Below are positions 9,111 through 18,300 of a DNA stretch of 64,000 nt, one piece after another. The stretch spans positions 1 to 64,000 of the forward strand of contig CADBDH010000008.1 in the NCBI GenBank assembly GCA_902793405.1. Direction: 5' to 3'. The stretch is from an uncultured Bacteroidales bacterium (GTDB taxonomy: Bacteria; Bacteroidota; Bacteroidia; Bacteroidales; Muribaculaceae). The notes beneath the pieces were generated by a model. It ran no database searches. It was not told the origin of the DNA and worked only from the letters and a program-made list of their open reading frames with translations. Position 1 is the stretch's first letter, and each line of letters starts with the position of its first letter. Position numbers and translations under genes: made by a program.

Positions 9111-9974
9111 TTACTCCGCTAGGTCGAGGAGTTCCAGGCCGTAGGGGGTGTAGAGCTGTTTTATCTCCTCGGGCTTGAGCAGATGAGGATAGATGGGAGC
9201 GTCGATCATACCCTGGGCGTAGCTGGCAATCTCATAAACCTGATAAACGACATGGAGTGCCGAGCCTTCGATATAAAAGTCTCCCGGCAGGGGCAGCAGA
9301 CCGTTGTCGGGCAGGAAGAGGTCATCCTTGCCGTAGTTGTAGGTAACCGAGATGGATTTGAGTGTGGTTTCACGCAGCAGGGTAGTGTCGGCGACGATCT
9401 CCTCGAGTGAAACGGCCTTCTCGGTCTTGAGGTCGTAGGTGACGTAGTTGTTGGCGTAGATGCCGTGTGCACCGCCGGCCATATAGGAATACGTGCCCAG
9501 GTGGTAGAGGAGCAGGCGGTCGGTCATGCTTTGCATGATCACGTCCACCTCGCTGGTCGATAACTTGCCGTTATCCTTGACCTGGGTGACAGGTGTGAAC
9601 TTGTTGGCGTCGTATTCGGTATAATTGCCGGGATTGAGCAGGAAGTCGGTGACCTTGTCCAGCTGGTTGAGTTCGGCGCTGTCGGTCATGGCGCGGAACA
9701 GGGCTTGCTGCAGGTTGGGGCAGGGCTTGCCATTGATGATCTGGGGCCAGAACGCCGAGAATGAGTTATCAAAATACAGCGTGTCGCCGTCCTCGTCAAT
9801 GTAGGAGAACTGCTTGTCAATGTCAATGTTACTGAACTGGCACAGGGTGCTGTCGGTAACCTTGGGATTGTCAACAGCAGTTGCTGCTGAACCGGTGTTA
9901 CTGTTATTGCTGCAGGACGACCACAGGGCGCAGATGGCCAACAGAGCGAAAAGAAGAGTCTTGTTCATAGTCAT
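9111..9974 (-). CDS. RsiV-like (DUF3298) lipoprotein
   Basis: A 287-residue exported protein with a lipoprotein signal (lipobox near LWSSC, residues about 17-21). The body has the DUF4163/DUF3298 pattern, with YSYMAGGAHGIYANNYVTYD typical of the RsiV family. In Bacillus RsiV is an anti-sigma factor that binds lysozyme. Bacteroidetes versions are usually free-standing envelope proteins of unknown function, and no sigma factor is next to this one. It has its own TAACTTTG box at 10005-9998 on the minus strand. The third codon (ATG at 9968) is an equally good start. Confidence 0.8.
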   Translation of the reverse strand: MTMNKTLLFALLAICALWSSCSNNSNTGSAATAVDNPKVTDSTLCQFSNIDIDKQFSYIDEDGDTLYFDNSFSAFWPQIINGKPCPNLQQALFRAMTDSAELNQLDKVTDFLLNPGNYTEYDANKFTPVTQVKDNGKLSTSEVDVIMQSMTDRLLLYHLGTYSYMAGGAHGIYANNYVTYDLKTEKAVSLEEIVADTTLLRETTLKSISVTYNYGKDDLFLPDNGLLPLPGDFYIEGSALHVVYQVYEIASYAQGMIDAPIYPHLLKPEEIKQLYTPYGLELLDLAE

Positions 9975-10038
9975 TAATTTGTTTAGTTTTGTTTCGGCAA
10001 AGTTATATAATATTCTGATACTCCGTTCCTATAGGGGC

Positions 10039-10200
10039 AAAAAAAATCCTCGACTCACGTCGGGGATTGCTTAACTAATTAACCTTCTAATACCATTAAC
10101 ATAAACCTTTAAACAATCTTTCTTGTTTCTGTACTGAAAAGACAACTGCCTCGCGGCACCTGAAATCTCATAACCTTAAAAACTAATACCATGAAAAACC
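10039..10200 (-). ncRNA. Candidate small RNA with own promoter and terminator
   Basis: On the minus strand TACTTTTG (10212-10205) with a TTG about 20 bases upstream forms a promoter. About 130 bases later a 10-bp hairpin (10045-10054 with 10059-10068) is followed by a T-run (A10044-10039 on the plus strand). The transcript would be about 160 nt. It contains ATGGTATTAG twice, each followed by AAGGTTA, and no convincing ORF. It sits between two terminated minus-strand genes. No known RNA family was recognised. On the plus strand a 19-codon ORF (10191-10250) overlaps the promoter, but I consider it chance. Confidence 0.5.
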
Positions 10201-10265
10201 AATGCAAAAGTAGTGCAAAATATGTTTTACAACATAATTTTAAGACATAAAACGGCCATAAATTA

Positions 10266-10303
10266 ACAAAAATTTGCAGTAAATACACCATTTACTGCAA
10301 ATT
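10266..10303 (-). terminator. Terminator of the DUF1573-meaB-NUDIX operon
   Basis: A perfect 14-bp stem (10303-10290 with 10284-10271) and 5-base loop is followed on the minus strand by TTTTT. It starts 26 bases behind the NUDIX stop codon. Confidence 0.85.
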
Positions 10304-10329
10304 ATACATATTTTAACAAATCTGCTGAC

Positions 10330-10854
10330 TTACCGATTGGTGAGCGTTGCAAAGTAGATCATGTCGATTTCCTCGTAGGAGAAGTCGCCGCTGAAGAAAT
10401 TGCCGGTTTTGAGTTTGAGGCAGTCGGACAAGCGCTGCAGCGCCTGCTCAAACATCTGCTGGTGGTCAAAGGCCAACGGTGGCAACTGGCTGATGGGGAA
10501 CCAGCGGGCGGTGCGCGCATCGTCGGCACCCAGGACCTCCTGCACGCGTGTGAGCGTGAAGAAGGCGATGGAGATGACGCGCTCGCGCGGGTCGCGGTCG
10601 GGCTTGGTAAAGGCGCCCAACTGCTCGATGTTGGCCACTTGCAGGCCGGTTTCCTCCTTCAGTTCGCGGCGTGCGCCGTCGGGGGCATCCTCGTTGATGT
10701 TGAGGAAACCGCCCGGGAAAGCCCAGCAGCCGATGTACGGCTCGCCGCCGCGCTCGATGAGCAGCACGTTCAGGCGCAGGCCATCATAACCAAAGACAAC
10801 GCAGTCGGTAGTGACTGCAGGATGCGGATATCGGTAACAGTAATTTCCTTCCAT
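10330..10854 (-). CDS. NUDIX hydrolase
   Basis: A 174-residue cytoplasmic pyrophosphohydrolase of a nucleoside-diphosphate-linked substrate. The Nudix box is complete: GGFLNINEDAPDGARREL followed by KEETGL, matching GX5EX7REUXEEXGU. A following PDRDPRERVISIAFFTL segment resembles ADP-ribose-type family members, but the substrate cannot be fixed. The frame is open to 10926; ATG 10854 (MEGNYCYRYPHPAVTTD) was chosen because it starts the conserved fold and leaves a four-base gap to the preceding gene. It is the last gene of a five-gene operon ending at the hairpin at 10303-10271. Confidence 0.9.
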   Translation of the reverse strand: MEGNYCYRYPHPAVTTDCVVFGYDGLRLNVLLIERGGEPYIGCWAFPGGFLNINEDAPDGARRELKEETGLQVANIEQLGAFTKPDRDPRERVISIAFFTLTRVQEVLGADDARTARWFPISQLPPLAFDHQQMFEQALQRLSDCLKLKTGNFFSGDFSYEEIDMIYFATLTNR

Positions 10855-10858
10855 GACT

Positions 10859-11329
10859 TTATTCCTCAATATAGAAAACGCGGGCGTGTTGTGTATTCTC
10901 TGCCCGTTCGAGAGCGATAGCGGCAAAGGGCACCAGCGTGTAGCTCGTTTTGTGCCCCCTGTTCACCTGATAATAGAAAATGATGTTTCCGGGACTCTCT
11001 TTCACCTTCAAGGGGGTAACCATCGTGGCCTTGTTGGTCTCGGGAAGCAGGATGGCGATGACAAACTGGTGTTTCCAGTTGATGTCGGTAGGAGCGCTTC
11101 CCATGAGAGGGGCCGGGCCAAAGTACTTGTTGAAAGTCTCCTCGTTGTCGATGATGAGCTGCTGTGCCTTGCTGCAATCGACATCGTTGCGCACGTGGTA
11201 GTTCTTCAGCACCACGAATGGCGCCTCTACGGCCCCTTTCTTGGCTTTCTTCAAGGGGTTGGCAGCATCACAGTGGCAACTGAACACGGCCACGGCGACC
11301 AGAGCAAGAATCAATGCTATCCTTTTCAT
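10859..11329 (-). CDS. Small exported protein of unknown function
   Basis: A 156-residue protein with an N-terminal export signal (MKRIALILALVAVAVFSCHC). The Cys at residue 18 could be a lipidation site, so it may be a lipoprotein. The rest is a compact alpha/beta domain with NYHVRNDVDCSKAQQLIIDN and FNKYFGPA. I do not recognise the family; a loose similarity to PrcB-type domains is possible. Its ATG overlaps the end of meaB by four bases (ATGA), and the NUDIX gene follows four bases later, so translation is probably coupled. Confidence 0.7.
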   Translation of the reverse strand: MKRIALILALVAVAVFSCHCDAANPLKKAKKGAVEAPFVVLKNYHVRNDVDCSKAQQLIIDNEETFNKYFGPAPLMGSAPTDINWKHQFVIAILLPETNKATMVTPLKVKESPGNIIFYYQVNRGHKTSYTLVPFAAIALERAENTQHARVFYIEE

Positions 11330-12480
11330 GACTTGGTGCGCTCGTTAATGATTTTTTCGTAGTAGAAATTGAGTACATCGCTGGCAGCGACAAACGATGT
11401 CTGCTTGCCCGCGAGCACGGTCTCCTCCTTGATATTGAGCAGGCGCTCGATCTCGGGGTCGAAGTAGAAGCGGGCCAGCAACTGCTCGTTGATGGTCTCG
11501 CGCATCCAGTAGCGCTCCTGCTCGTGGCGCTTGTCGTCAAAATAGCCATTCGCCTTGACGTGGGCAAAGTAGCGGTCAATCATGTCCCACACCTTGTCGA
11601 TGTCCAGGTCGTAGTAGCCCGAATAGGTGATGACCTCGGGCAGGAAACCGCTGGGGGGCAGGGGATAGAGGTGGAGGGCGTTGCGGAACTGTGCAGCCGC
11701 CAGCTTGGCGCGCTCAACGTTGTCGCCGTCACACTTGTTGATGACGATGCCGTCGGCCATCTCCATGATGCCGCGCTTGATACCTTGCAGTTCATCTCCC
11801 GTGCCGGCGAGCTGGATGAGCAGGAAGTAGTCCACCATCGAGTGGACGGCGATCTCGCTCTGTCCCACGCCGACGGTCTCGACAAAGATGGTGTCGTAGC
11901 CCGCTGCCTCACACAGCACGATGGTCTCGCGCGTCTTGCGTGCCACGCCGCCCAGCGAACCGGCCGAGGGGGAAGGGCGGATAAACACGTCGGGCTCGAT
12001 GGCCAGGCGCTCCATGCGCGTTTTGTCGCCCAGGATGGAACCTTTGGAACGCTCGCTGCTGGGGTCGATGGCCAGCACGGCCAGTTTGTGGCCCTGCTTG
12101 ATAACGTGCATGCCGAACGAGTCGATCGACGTGCTCTTGCCGGCACCGGGCACGCCAGTGATACCGATGCGGCGCGAGTTGCCCGTGTAGGGCAGGCACT
12201 TCTCAATCACCTCCTGGGCGATGATCTGGTGCTCGGCGTTGCGGCTCTCGACCAGCGTCACGGCCTGACCCAGCACGGCGCGGTTGCCCTTGCGGATGCC
12301 CTCGACATACTCGGCGGGCGTCAATTGCGGCTTGCGCTTGCGCTTCAGGTAGGGGTTGACGATGGGCGGCTGTTCGACGCCGCTGTTGACCTGCAGCCCG
12401 GCGAACTGTTCGTCATTCTCGGGATGCTGCTGGCTGGGACACTCTTCGGTGTGCTGTATGATTCTTGATTTATCTGCCAT
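11326..12480 (-). CDS. meaB: MeaB/ArgK-type GTPase
   Basis: A 384-residue G3E-type GTPase that, in known systems, protects and reactivates adenosylcobalamin-dependent methylmalonyl-CoA mutase. The Walker A motif GVPGAGKST is at residues 109-117; VVAILAIDPSS-like and VETVGVGQSE segments follow, and NKCD supplies base recognition. The first 50 residues (PSQQHPENDEQFAG, PYLKRKRKPQ) are a charged extension. No mutase subunit is in the window, so the partner must be elsewhere. It lies in an operon between DUF1573 proteins and a small exported protein, an odd setting for a cobalamin chaperone. Confidence 0.92.
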   Translation of the reverse strand: MADKSRIIQHTEECPSQQHPENDEQFAGLQVNSGVEQPPIVNPYLKRKRKPQLTPAEYVEGIRKGNRAVLGQAVTLVESRNAEHQIIAQEVIEKCLPYTGNSRRIGITGVPGAGKSTSIDSFGMHVIKQGHKLAVLAIDPSSERSKGSILGDKTRMERLAIEPDVFIRPSPSAGSLGGVARKTRETIVLCEAAGYDTIFVETVGVGQSEIAVHSMVDYFLLIQLAGTGDELQGIKRGIMEMADGIVINKCDGDNVERAKLAAAQFRNALHLYPLPPSGFLPEVITYSGYYDLDIDKVWDMIDRYFAHVKANGYFDDKRHEQERYWMRETINEQLLARFYFDPEIERLLNIKEETVLAGKQTSFVAASDVLNFYYEKIINERTKS

Positions 12481-12493
12481 GTATTGTATTGAG

Positions 12494-13594
12494 TTATTTT
12501 TTGTCGATAATGCCCACGAGGCGCACGGTGGAGCGTGGCTTCTCGGGGTCGTTGGTCATCAGTGTGAGCGGCACGTTGAGCATGTTGCCGCGCTGCTTGG
12601 CTGTATCTACCGTGACGGTGACGGTGGCCGTTTTTCCCCGCTTGATTTCCTGCTTGTTGACTTGCACGGTGATGCCCTCGCCATCGGGCACCCACAGGCG
12701 GCGGATGGCGAGCCGGTCTTTGCCCTTGTTGGTGATGCTAAAAGACCGCTTGACGGTCAGGCCCGCTACCATGGTGCCGAAGTCTAGCCGGTCACCGCAA
12801 TCCACGCCTAGGACAGGCGCATCGGCGCGTTGCTGGTCGGTGAGACCGTCAAATGATTCGATGACCTGTGCCATCACATGGATGTCGGCCGTTCCGGCAG
12901 TGGCCGATGCGGTTTCTCTCATCGGCTGGCAAGACAGCGATAGCGTGTCGGTATTCAGCCCCCACAAGGGCGCATGGCCCGACAGGTAATGTACCGTGAG
13001 TGCAGTGACGCGGGCAGGCGGCACCGTGTCGGGGACGAAGACGGGCCTGATGTGGGGTTGTTCGCCCGTTACCCTGACGATGATGGTGTCGGTCGACGCG
13101 TTATAGGCGCTCAGATATTCCGTCTTGTTCTTGCCCTTGACGATTTCGCCCAGGGGGATGTCCCGCTGGCTGATGCGCAGCGAGCCCGCTTGCAGCGGGT
13201 ACTGATTGTCGAGCGTCTCGGGGGTGGGGATGACGTTGCCCGTGATTTCCAGCACGGTGCGCTTGGGCGTCGTGTTGGTGAAAATCAGCACCTGCTTGGT
13301 GAACTGACCAGGGCGGCCCGACGGATTGTAGGTGATGCCCACAGCCGCGGTGTCTCCGGGCTCGATGGGCGTCTCGGGATAGGTGACGGCAGTGCAGCCG
13401 CAGCCGGCTTGTGCCTTGACGATGAGCAATGGCTCGGTACCCGTGTTCAGCACGCGCATGTGGCAAGTGACCTTGCCGTCCTGCTCCATGAACACGCCCA
13501 AGTCATGCTGCCGCTCCAGCCAGGTGGCTTCGGGTTGTGCCGCTGCGGTCATGGCCATGATGGCCAGCAATGCTATGGTCAGCGCTTGTCTCAC
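12494..13594 (-). CDS. DUF1573-repeat exported protein
   Basis: A 366-residue protein with a signal peptide (MRQALTIALLAIMAMTAAAQ). The first domain is a clear DUF1573 Ig-like fold with the AGCGCTAVTYPETPIEPGD signature. A second copy near residues 250-366 is weaker and lacks the CGC cluster (VDCGDRLDFGTMVAGL, FSITNKGKDRLAIRRL). DUF1573 proteins are abundant in Bacteroidetes envelopes; their role is unknown. The ATG abuts the stop of the preceding DUF1573 gene, so the two are probably coupled. Confidence 0.85.
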   Translation of the reverse strand: MRQALTIALLAIMAMTAAAQPEATWLERQHDLGVFMEQDGKVTCHMRVLNTGTEPLLIVKAQAGCGCTAVTYPETPIEPGDTAAVGITYNPSGRPGQFTKQVLIFTNTTPKRTVLEITGNVIPTPETLDNQYPLQAGSLRISQRDIPLGEIVKGKNKTEYLSAYNASTDTIIVRVTGEQPHIRPVFVPDTVPPARVTALTVHYLSGHAPLWGLNTDTLSLSCQPMRETASATAGTADIHVMAQVIESFDGLTDQQRADAPVLGVDCGDRLDFGTMVAGLTVKRSFSITNKGKDRLAIRRLWVPDGEGITVQVNKQEIKRGKTATVTVTVDTAKQRGNMLNVPLTLMTNDPEKPRSTVRLVGIIDKK

Positions 13595-13993
13595 TTATTT
13601 CTTGGGGATGACGGTGCCCTCGATGCGCAAGGTGGTGGTGCGTTCCTTGCCGTTGGTCTTGATCTTGACGGTCTTCTTGAAGGCGCCAGGACGGCCGATG
13701 GGACTGTAGGTCACCTTGATTTTGCCCTTCTTGCCCGGCTTGATGGGCTTGGTGGGGTATTCGGGGCGGGTGCAGCCGCACGAGGCCGTGGCGTCGATGA
13801 TGAGCAGCGGCTTGTCGCCCGTGTTGGTGAATTCAAAGGTACAAGACACGGGGCCATTAGCCTCTTTAATCGTGCCGAAGTCATGACTTTTGACCTCGAA
13901 CGTTGCCTTGGCAAAACTGTCGTCGGCCACTGCGCCGATGGTCACCAGGCACACCGCGAATAATGCTATTATAAACCGTTTAGTCATTGTCAT
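13595..13993 (-). CDS. Single-domain DUF1573 protein
   Basis: A 132-residue exported protein: signal peptide (about 1-23) and one DUF1573 domain with TASCGCTRPEYPTKPIKPGK and YSPIGRPGAFKKTVKI. It opens a five-gene minus-strand operon (DUF1573, DUF1573, meaB, unknown, NUDIX) with gaps of 13 bases or less and two short overlaps. A perfect promoter lies 25 bases upstream. ATG 13987 (MTKRF) is an equally plausible start. Confidence 0.87.
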   Translation of the reverse strand: MTMTKRFIIALFAVCLVTIGAVADDSFAKATFEVKSHDFGTIKEANGPVSCTFEFTNTGDKPLLIIDATASCGCTRPEYPTKPIKPGKKGKIKVTYSPIGRPGAFKKTVKIKTNGKERTTTLRIEGTVIPKK

Positions 13994-14018
13994 ATTATGT
14001 TTCTTGTGGTTTAACCTG

Positions 14019-14049
14019 CAAAATTAGGAACATTTTTTGGTGGGACAAA
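14019..14049 (-). promoter_or_regulatory. Promoter of the DUF1573-meaB-NUDIX operon
   Basis: On the minus strand TTTG (14049-14046), 19 bases, TAATTTTG (14026-14019): a full consensus match. Confidence 0.8.
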
Positions 14050-14106
14050 CTCAACGCGGGGAATTTAATATTATTTTATGATTATGGGCCGAAAAAGCGT
14101 TCAGTA

Positions 14107-14138
14107 TTTGTATGTTTTGATAATCTTGTTTATCTTTG
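14107..14138 (+). promoter_or_regulatory. Promoter of the secreted 313-residue protein
   Basis: TTTG (14107-14110), 20 bases, TATCTTTG (14131-14138). The implied leader is about 45-50 bases long. Confidence 0.78.
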
Positions 14139-14188
14139 CAAAATAGAATTGAAACTCATAAATATCTAAATAAACCTAATAAAAAACG

Positions 14189-15130
14189 ATGATTATGAAA
14201 AAAACAAGATTACTCATTGCCCTGCTGGTGATGCTGGTTGCCGCTAGCGGCTATGCCCAGGACAGCTACCGCCAGGCTGTAAAGGATTACGTGGCAGCTA
14301 TTGGCCAATTTGAAAAGGAAAAGGCGTACATCTCAACTATGAGTATGATGTTTGATAGGAGTGGTAACGTGGACATTGACCAGTTGACACAACGCTATCT
14401 CGATGAACGCTATGAGGATGACATGATTGACTGCTATGCCTTAGCCTGGAAAGAACAAGGCATGACCGAGGCCGATTTGAGAGAATTGTCATCACTGTTC
14501 TCCACTCCACAATATAAGGTATTTGACGCCCATTGCAAAGAATGGATGGTGGGATTCGTCTCCTGTATGCTGGAGCCGCTCATGGAATCCATGAGGAATA
14601 TGGAAGAGCAGTTGGAAAGCGGTGAATACAAGTACAAGGAATCAGAATACTTGTCTCGTATGGAGTCGCCCATTCAGCCCAATGCCGAAATAGATGCCGA
14701 GTATGCCGAGAAATTCAATATTGTTATGATGAAGTCGTCTTTAGTAAAGACCATGACAGATGCGATGTTCAAGAGGATGGATGAGGGGATGGACTGCGTA
14801 TCCATCGATGAGCCCATTAGGAAAGAGTCTCAAGAGAAAGTTAAAGATTGGATGACTAAGAGTTTGCCCGCAATGTTGCTGAATAATGCTTACGGCAATT
14901 TAACCCTTGAAGACCTTGACTATGCTGCCAAACTCTTTGCCAACGAGACCTTTTGTAAATTCCAAAACTACGATCCGAGCAAAACCGACATGGAATCTTT
15001 AAAAAATGCACATGCTATTTCCAAATACATGGAATGGATGGAGGAGCAGGGCGCAAAGAAAAGCGAAGACCCTAAAGCCTTCATGAAATTCGTTGAGTCG
15101 CTTTTTGAATCTATCAACCCGAATAATTGA
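14189..15130 (+). CDS. Exported protein of unknown function
   Basis: A 313-residue, largely helical protein with a signal peptide ending near SGYAQ (residue 23). ATG 14195 (MKKTRLL) may be the true start. Two related segments are visible, LRELSSLFSTPQYKVFDAHC and LDYAAKLFANETFCKFQNYD, each built like the F-x-TP-x-x-x-K/F stretch of DUF2059 proteins. A duplicated DUF2059-like fold is therefore possible but unproven. The gene is monocistronic, with its own promoter and a hairpin 59 bases behind the stop. It is more AT-rich than its neighbours. Confidence 0.75.
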   Translation: MIMKKTRLLIALLVMLVAASGYAQDSYRQAVKDYVAAIGQFEKEKAYISTMSMMFDRSGNVDIDQLTQRYLDERYEDDMIDCYALAWKEQGMTEADLRELSSLFSTPQYKVFDAHCKEWMVGFVSCMLEPLMESMRNMEEQLESGEYKYKESEYLSRMESPIQPNAEIDAEYAEKFNIVMMKSSLVKTMTDAMFKRMDEGMDCVSIDEPIRKESQEKVKDWMTKSLPAMLLNNAYGNLTLEDLDYAAKLFANETFCKFQNYDPSKTDMESLKNAHAISKYMEWMEEQGAKKSEDPKAFMKFVESLFESINPNN

Positions 15131-15188
15131 AGATATTAACACTTAGGGATTAAAATCCTGACGAGTGATGCCGTCACTTATAATACCC

Positions 15189-15225
15189 ATCAGCCGCTGT
15201 CCGTGTCATCGAAACAGCGGCTGAT
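15189..15225 (+). terminator. Perfect 12-bp hairpin
   Basis: Arms 15189-15200 and 15214-15225 (ATCAGCCGCTGT and its complement) with a 13-base loop. There is no T-run behind it, so termination would be imperfect. Confidence 0.5.
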
Positions 15226-15294
15226 GTCATATAGATGCATACAGTTTTTTTAGCGTTTTTCTGCGAGAAAAAGGTAGTGTAATGGCTTTTTTTG

Positions 15295-15302
15295 TAAATT
15301 TG
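15295..15302 (+). promoter_or_regulatory. -7 box of the S41 protease gene
   Basis: TAAATTTG 31 bases ahead of the ATG. No good TTTG is seen at the -33 position. Confidence 0.5.
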
Positions 15303-15333
15303 CAAGATTAAACCCAACATAAACTGAGTCAAG

Positions 15334-18300
15334 ATGAAGAGAATCCTGCTTTTTCTCGCCGTGCTGACGGCAATGACCGCGATGGCCGACACGCCGTTGT
15401 GGATGCGTTATGCGAGCATTTCGCCTGACGGTAACAAGATTGCGTTCTGCTACAAGGGCGACATCTATGTGGTGCCCTCAACAGGCGGACAGGCTGTGCA
15501 GCTGACCTCACAGTCGAGTTATGAATCCCAGCCCGTATGGTCCCCCGACGGCACGACAATCGCCTTTGCCAGCGACCGTAAGGGCAACAATGACATCTTT
15601 GTCATGCCTGCCGACGGCGGACAACCCAAGCAACTTACACGCAACAGCGCTGCCGAGACGCCGTGGACCTTCAGCCCCGACGGCAAGTACATCTACTTCA
15701 GCGCCGCGATTCAGGACCCTGCCAGCAGCATGCTGTTTCCCAGCGGCCGCTTGACCGAGGTCTATAAGGTTCCCGTCGAGGGTGGCCGTGCTACCCGTGA
15801 ATTGGGCACCCCTGCCGAGTACATCTGCTGGAACAAGACCGGTGACTACTTCGTCTATCAGGACCGCAAGGGCGGTGAGGACGAGTACCGCAAGCACCAC
15901 ACCTCGTCGATTACCCGCGACATCTGGTGCTATGACGCCAAGACCGGTCATCACACCAATCTGACCAACATCGGCGGCGAGGACCGCAATCCCGTCCTCA
16001 GCCCCGACGGCAAGACCGTTTATTTCCTGAGCGAGCGCAACGGCGGTTCGATGAACGTCTATTCAATGCCGCTGGACCATCCCAGCCAGTTGAAGGCCAT
16101 GACCAGTTTCACCGTCAACCCCGTGCGTTTCCTCTCCATCGACAATAAGGGCACCTTGTGCTTCACCCAGGACGGCGAACTCTACACCATGCGTCCCGGC
16201 GGCCAGCCCAGCAAGGTGAACATCAGCCTGTGGCATGACGACAGCGACCAGATCCAGAACCTGTCGTTCACCCGCGGCGCTACCGATGCTGCCGTGTCGC
16301 CCGATGGCAAGATGGTGGCCTTTGTAGTGCGCGGCGAGGTCTTTGTGACCTCGGTGGAATACAGCACCACCAAGCGCATCACCAATACCCCCGAGGCCGA
16401 GAATTGGGTATCGTGGGGCGCCGACAACCGCACGCTGGCCTATGCCACCGAGCGCAACGGCAACTGGGAACTCGTCCTGGCCACTATCGAGCGCAAGGAT
16501 GACCCCAATTTCCCCAATGCCACCCTCATCAAGGAAGAAATCCTGCTGCCCTCGACCACGGTCGAGCGCATGTATCCCTGTCTGTCGCCCGATGGCAAGA
16601 AACTGGCCTTCATCGAGGATCGTATCTACCTCAAGGTGCTTGACCTCAAGACCAAGCAGGTGACCCAGGTGACCGACGGCTCAACCTGGTATGAGACCAA
16701 CGGCGGCTTTGACTACAGCTGGTCGCCCGACGGCAAGTGGTTTGCCCTCGAGTTCATCGGCAACCAGCGCGACCCCTATACCGACATCGGTATCGTGTCG
16801 GCCAACGGTGGCCCCATCACCAACATCACCGGCAGCGCCTACATCAGCGAGGGTCCCCGCTGGGTGATGGAGGGCAACGCCATCATGTTCCGCAGCAACC
16901 GTTACGGTATGCGCAGCCACGCCTCGTGGGGCTCGCAGGATGACGTATTCCTGGCCTTCGTCAATCAGGAGGCACTCGACCGCTACAACCTCAACAAGGA
17001 GGACTATGAACTGCTGACCGAGGCCGAGAAGGAGGCCAAGAAGGCCGAAGACAAGAAAGCCGAGGCTGCCAAGGACAGCAAGAAGAAAGGCAAAGCCGCT
17101 CCTGCCGCCAAGGCCGAGGACAAGGGCCTGAAGGTGGAACTCGACGGTATCGAGGACCGCATCGTGCGCCTGACGCCCAACTCGAGCAACATCTCGGGCT
17201 GCATGGTCACCCCCGACGGCGAGTCGCTCTATTACCTGTCAGCCTTTGAGAAAGGCTATGACCTGTGGAAGATGGACCTGCGCAAGCACGAGACCAAGCT
17301 GTTGAACAAGATGGGTGGCGGTGGTGCCGACATCCAGGCCAGTAAGGACGGCAAGACGCTGTTTGTGCTGGGCGGCAGCAGGATGCAGAAGCTCACCGTG
17401 GCCAGTGACAAGCTCACGGGCATCGACTACAAGGCCGACATGAAGATGGACCTGTTTGCCGAGCGCGAGTACATGTTCAACCACGTGGACAAGCAGATTT
17501 CTAAGCGCTTCTACAACCTCAACTACCACGGCTGTGACTGGAAGGCTAATGTGGAGACCTATCGCAAGTTCTTGCCCCACATCAACAACAACCAGGATTT
17601 CGCCAACCTGTTGAGCGAACTGCTGGGCGAGCTGAACGCTTCACACACCGGTGGCCGCTTCTATCCCACCAGCGGCGAGGCTACCTCCGACCTGGGCCTC
17701 ATCTACGACTGGAGCTATACCGGCAACGGCCTCAAGGTGGACGAGGTGATTGCCGACGGCCCGCTGGCCAAGGCCAAGAGCCAGATCAAGCCCGGTACCA
17801 TCCTCGAGAAGATCAATGGCGTGGCCATCGACCTGGACAACGACTATACCGAGCTGCTCAACGGCCAGGCCGGCAAGAAGACCCTGCTCTCGCTCTACAA
17901 CCCCAAGACCGGCAAGCGCTGGGAAGAGGTGGTGAAGCCCATCACCAAGGGCGCCCTCAACGACCTGCTGTACAAGCGTTGGGTAAAACGCAACGCCCAC
18001 ATCGTCGACAGTCTGTCAAATGGCCGACTGGGTTATGTGCACCTGGAGTCGATGAACGACGCCAGCTACCGCGACATCTACAGCGATGTGCTGGGTAAAT
18101 ACAACAAGCGCGACGGTATCGTCATCGACACCCGCTTCAACGGCGGTGGCCGTCTGCACGAGGACATCGAGGTGCTCTTCAGCGGCAAGAAGTACTTCAC
18201 CCAGGTCATCCGCGGCCGTGAGGCTTGCGACATGCCCAGCCGCCGCTGGAACAAGCCCAGCATCATGCTGCAGTGCGAGGCCAACTACAGTAACGCCCAC

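Noticed and set aside
10191-10250. 19-codon ORF on the plus strand (MKNQCKSSAKYVLQHNFKT)
   Set aside because: It lies across the promoter of the minus-strand small-RNA candidate, has no terminator of its own, and has no feature beyond an A-rich upstream region.
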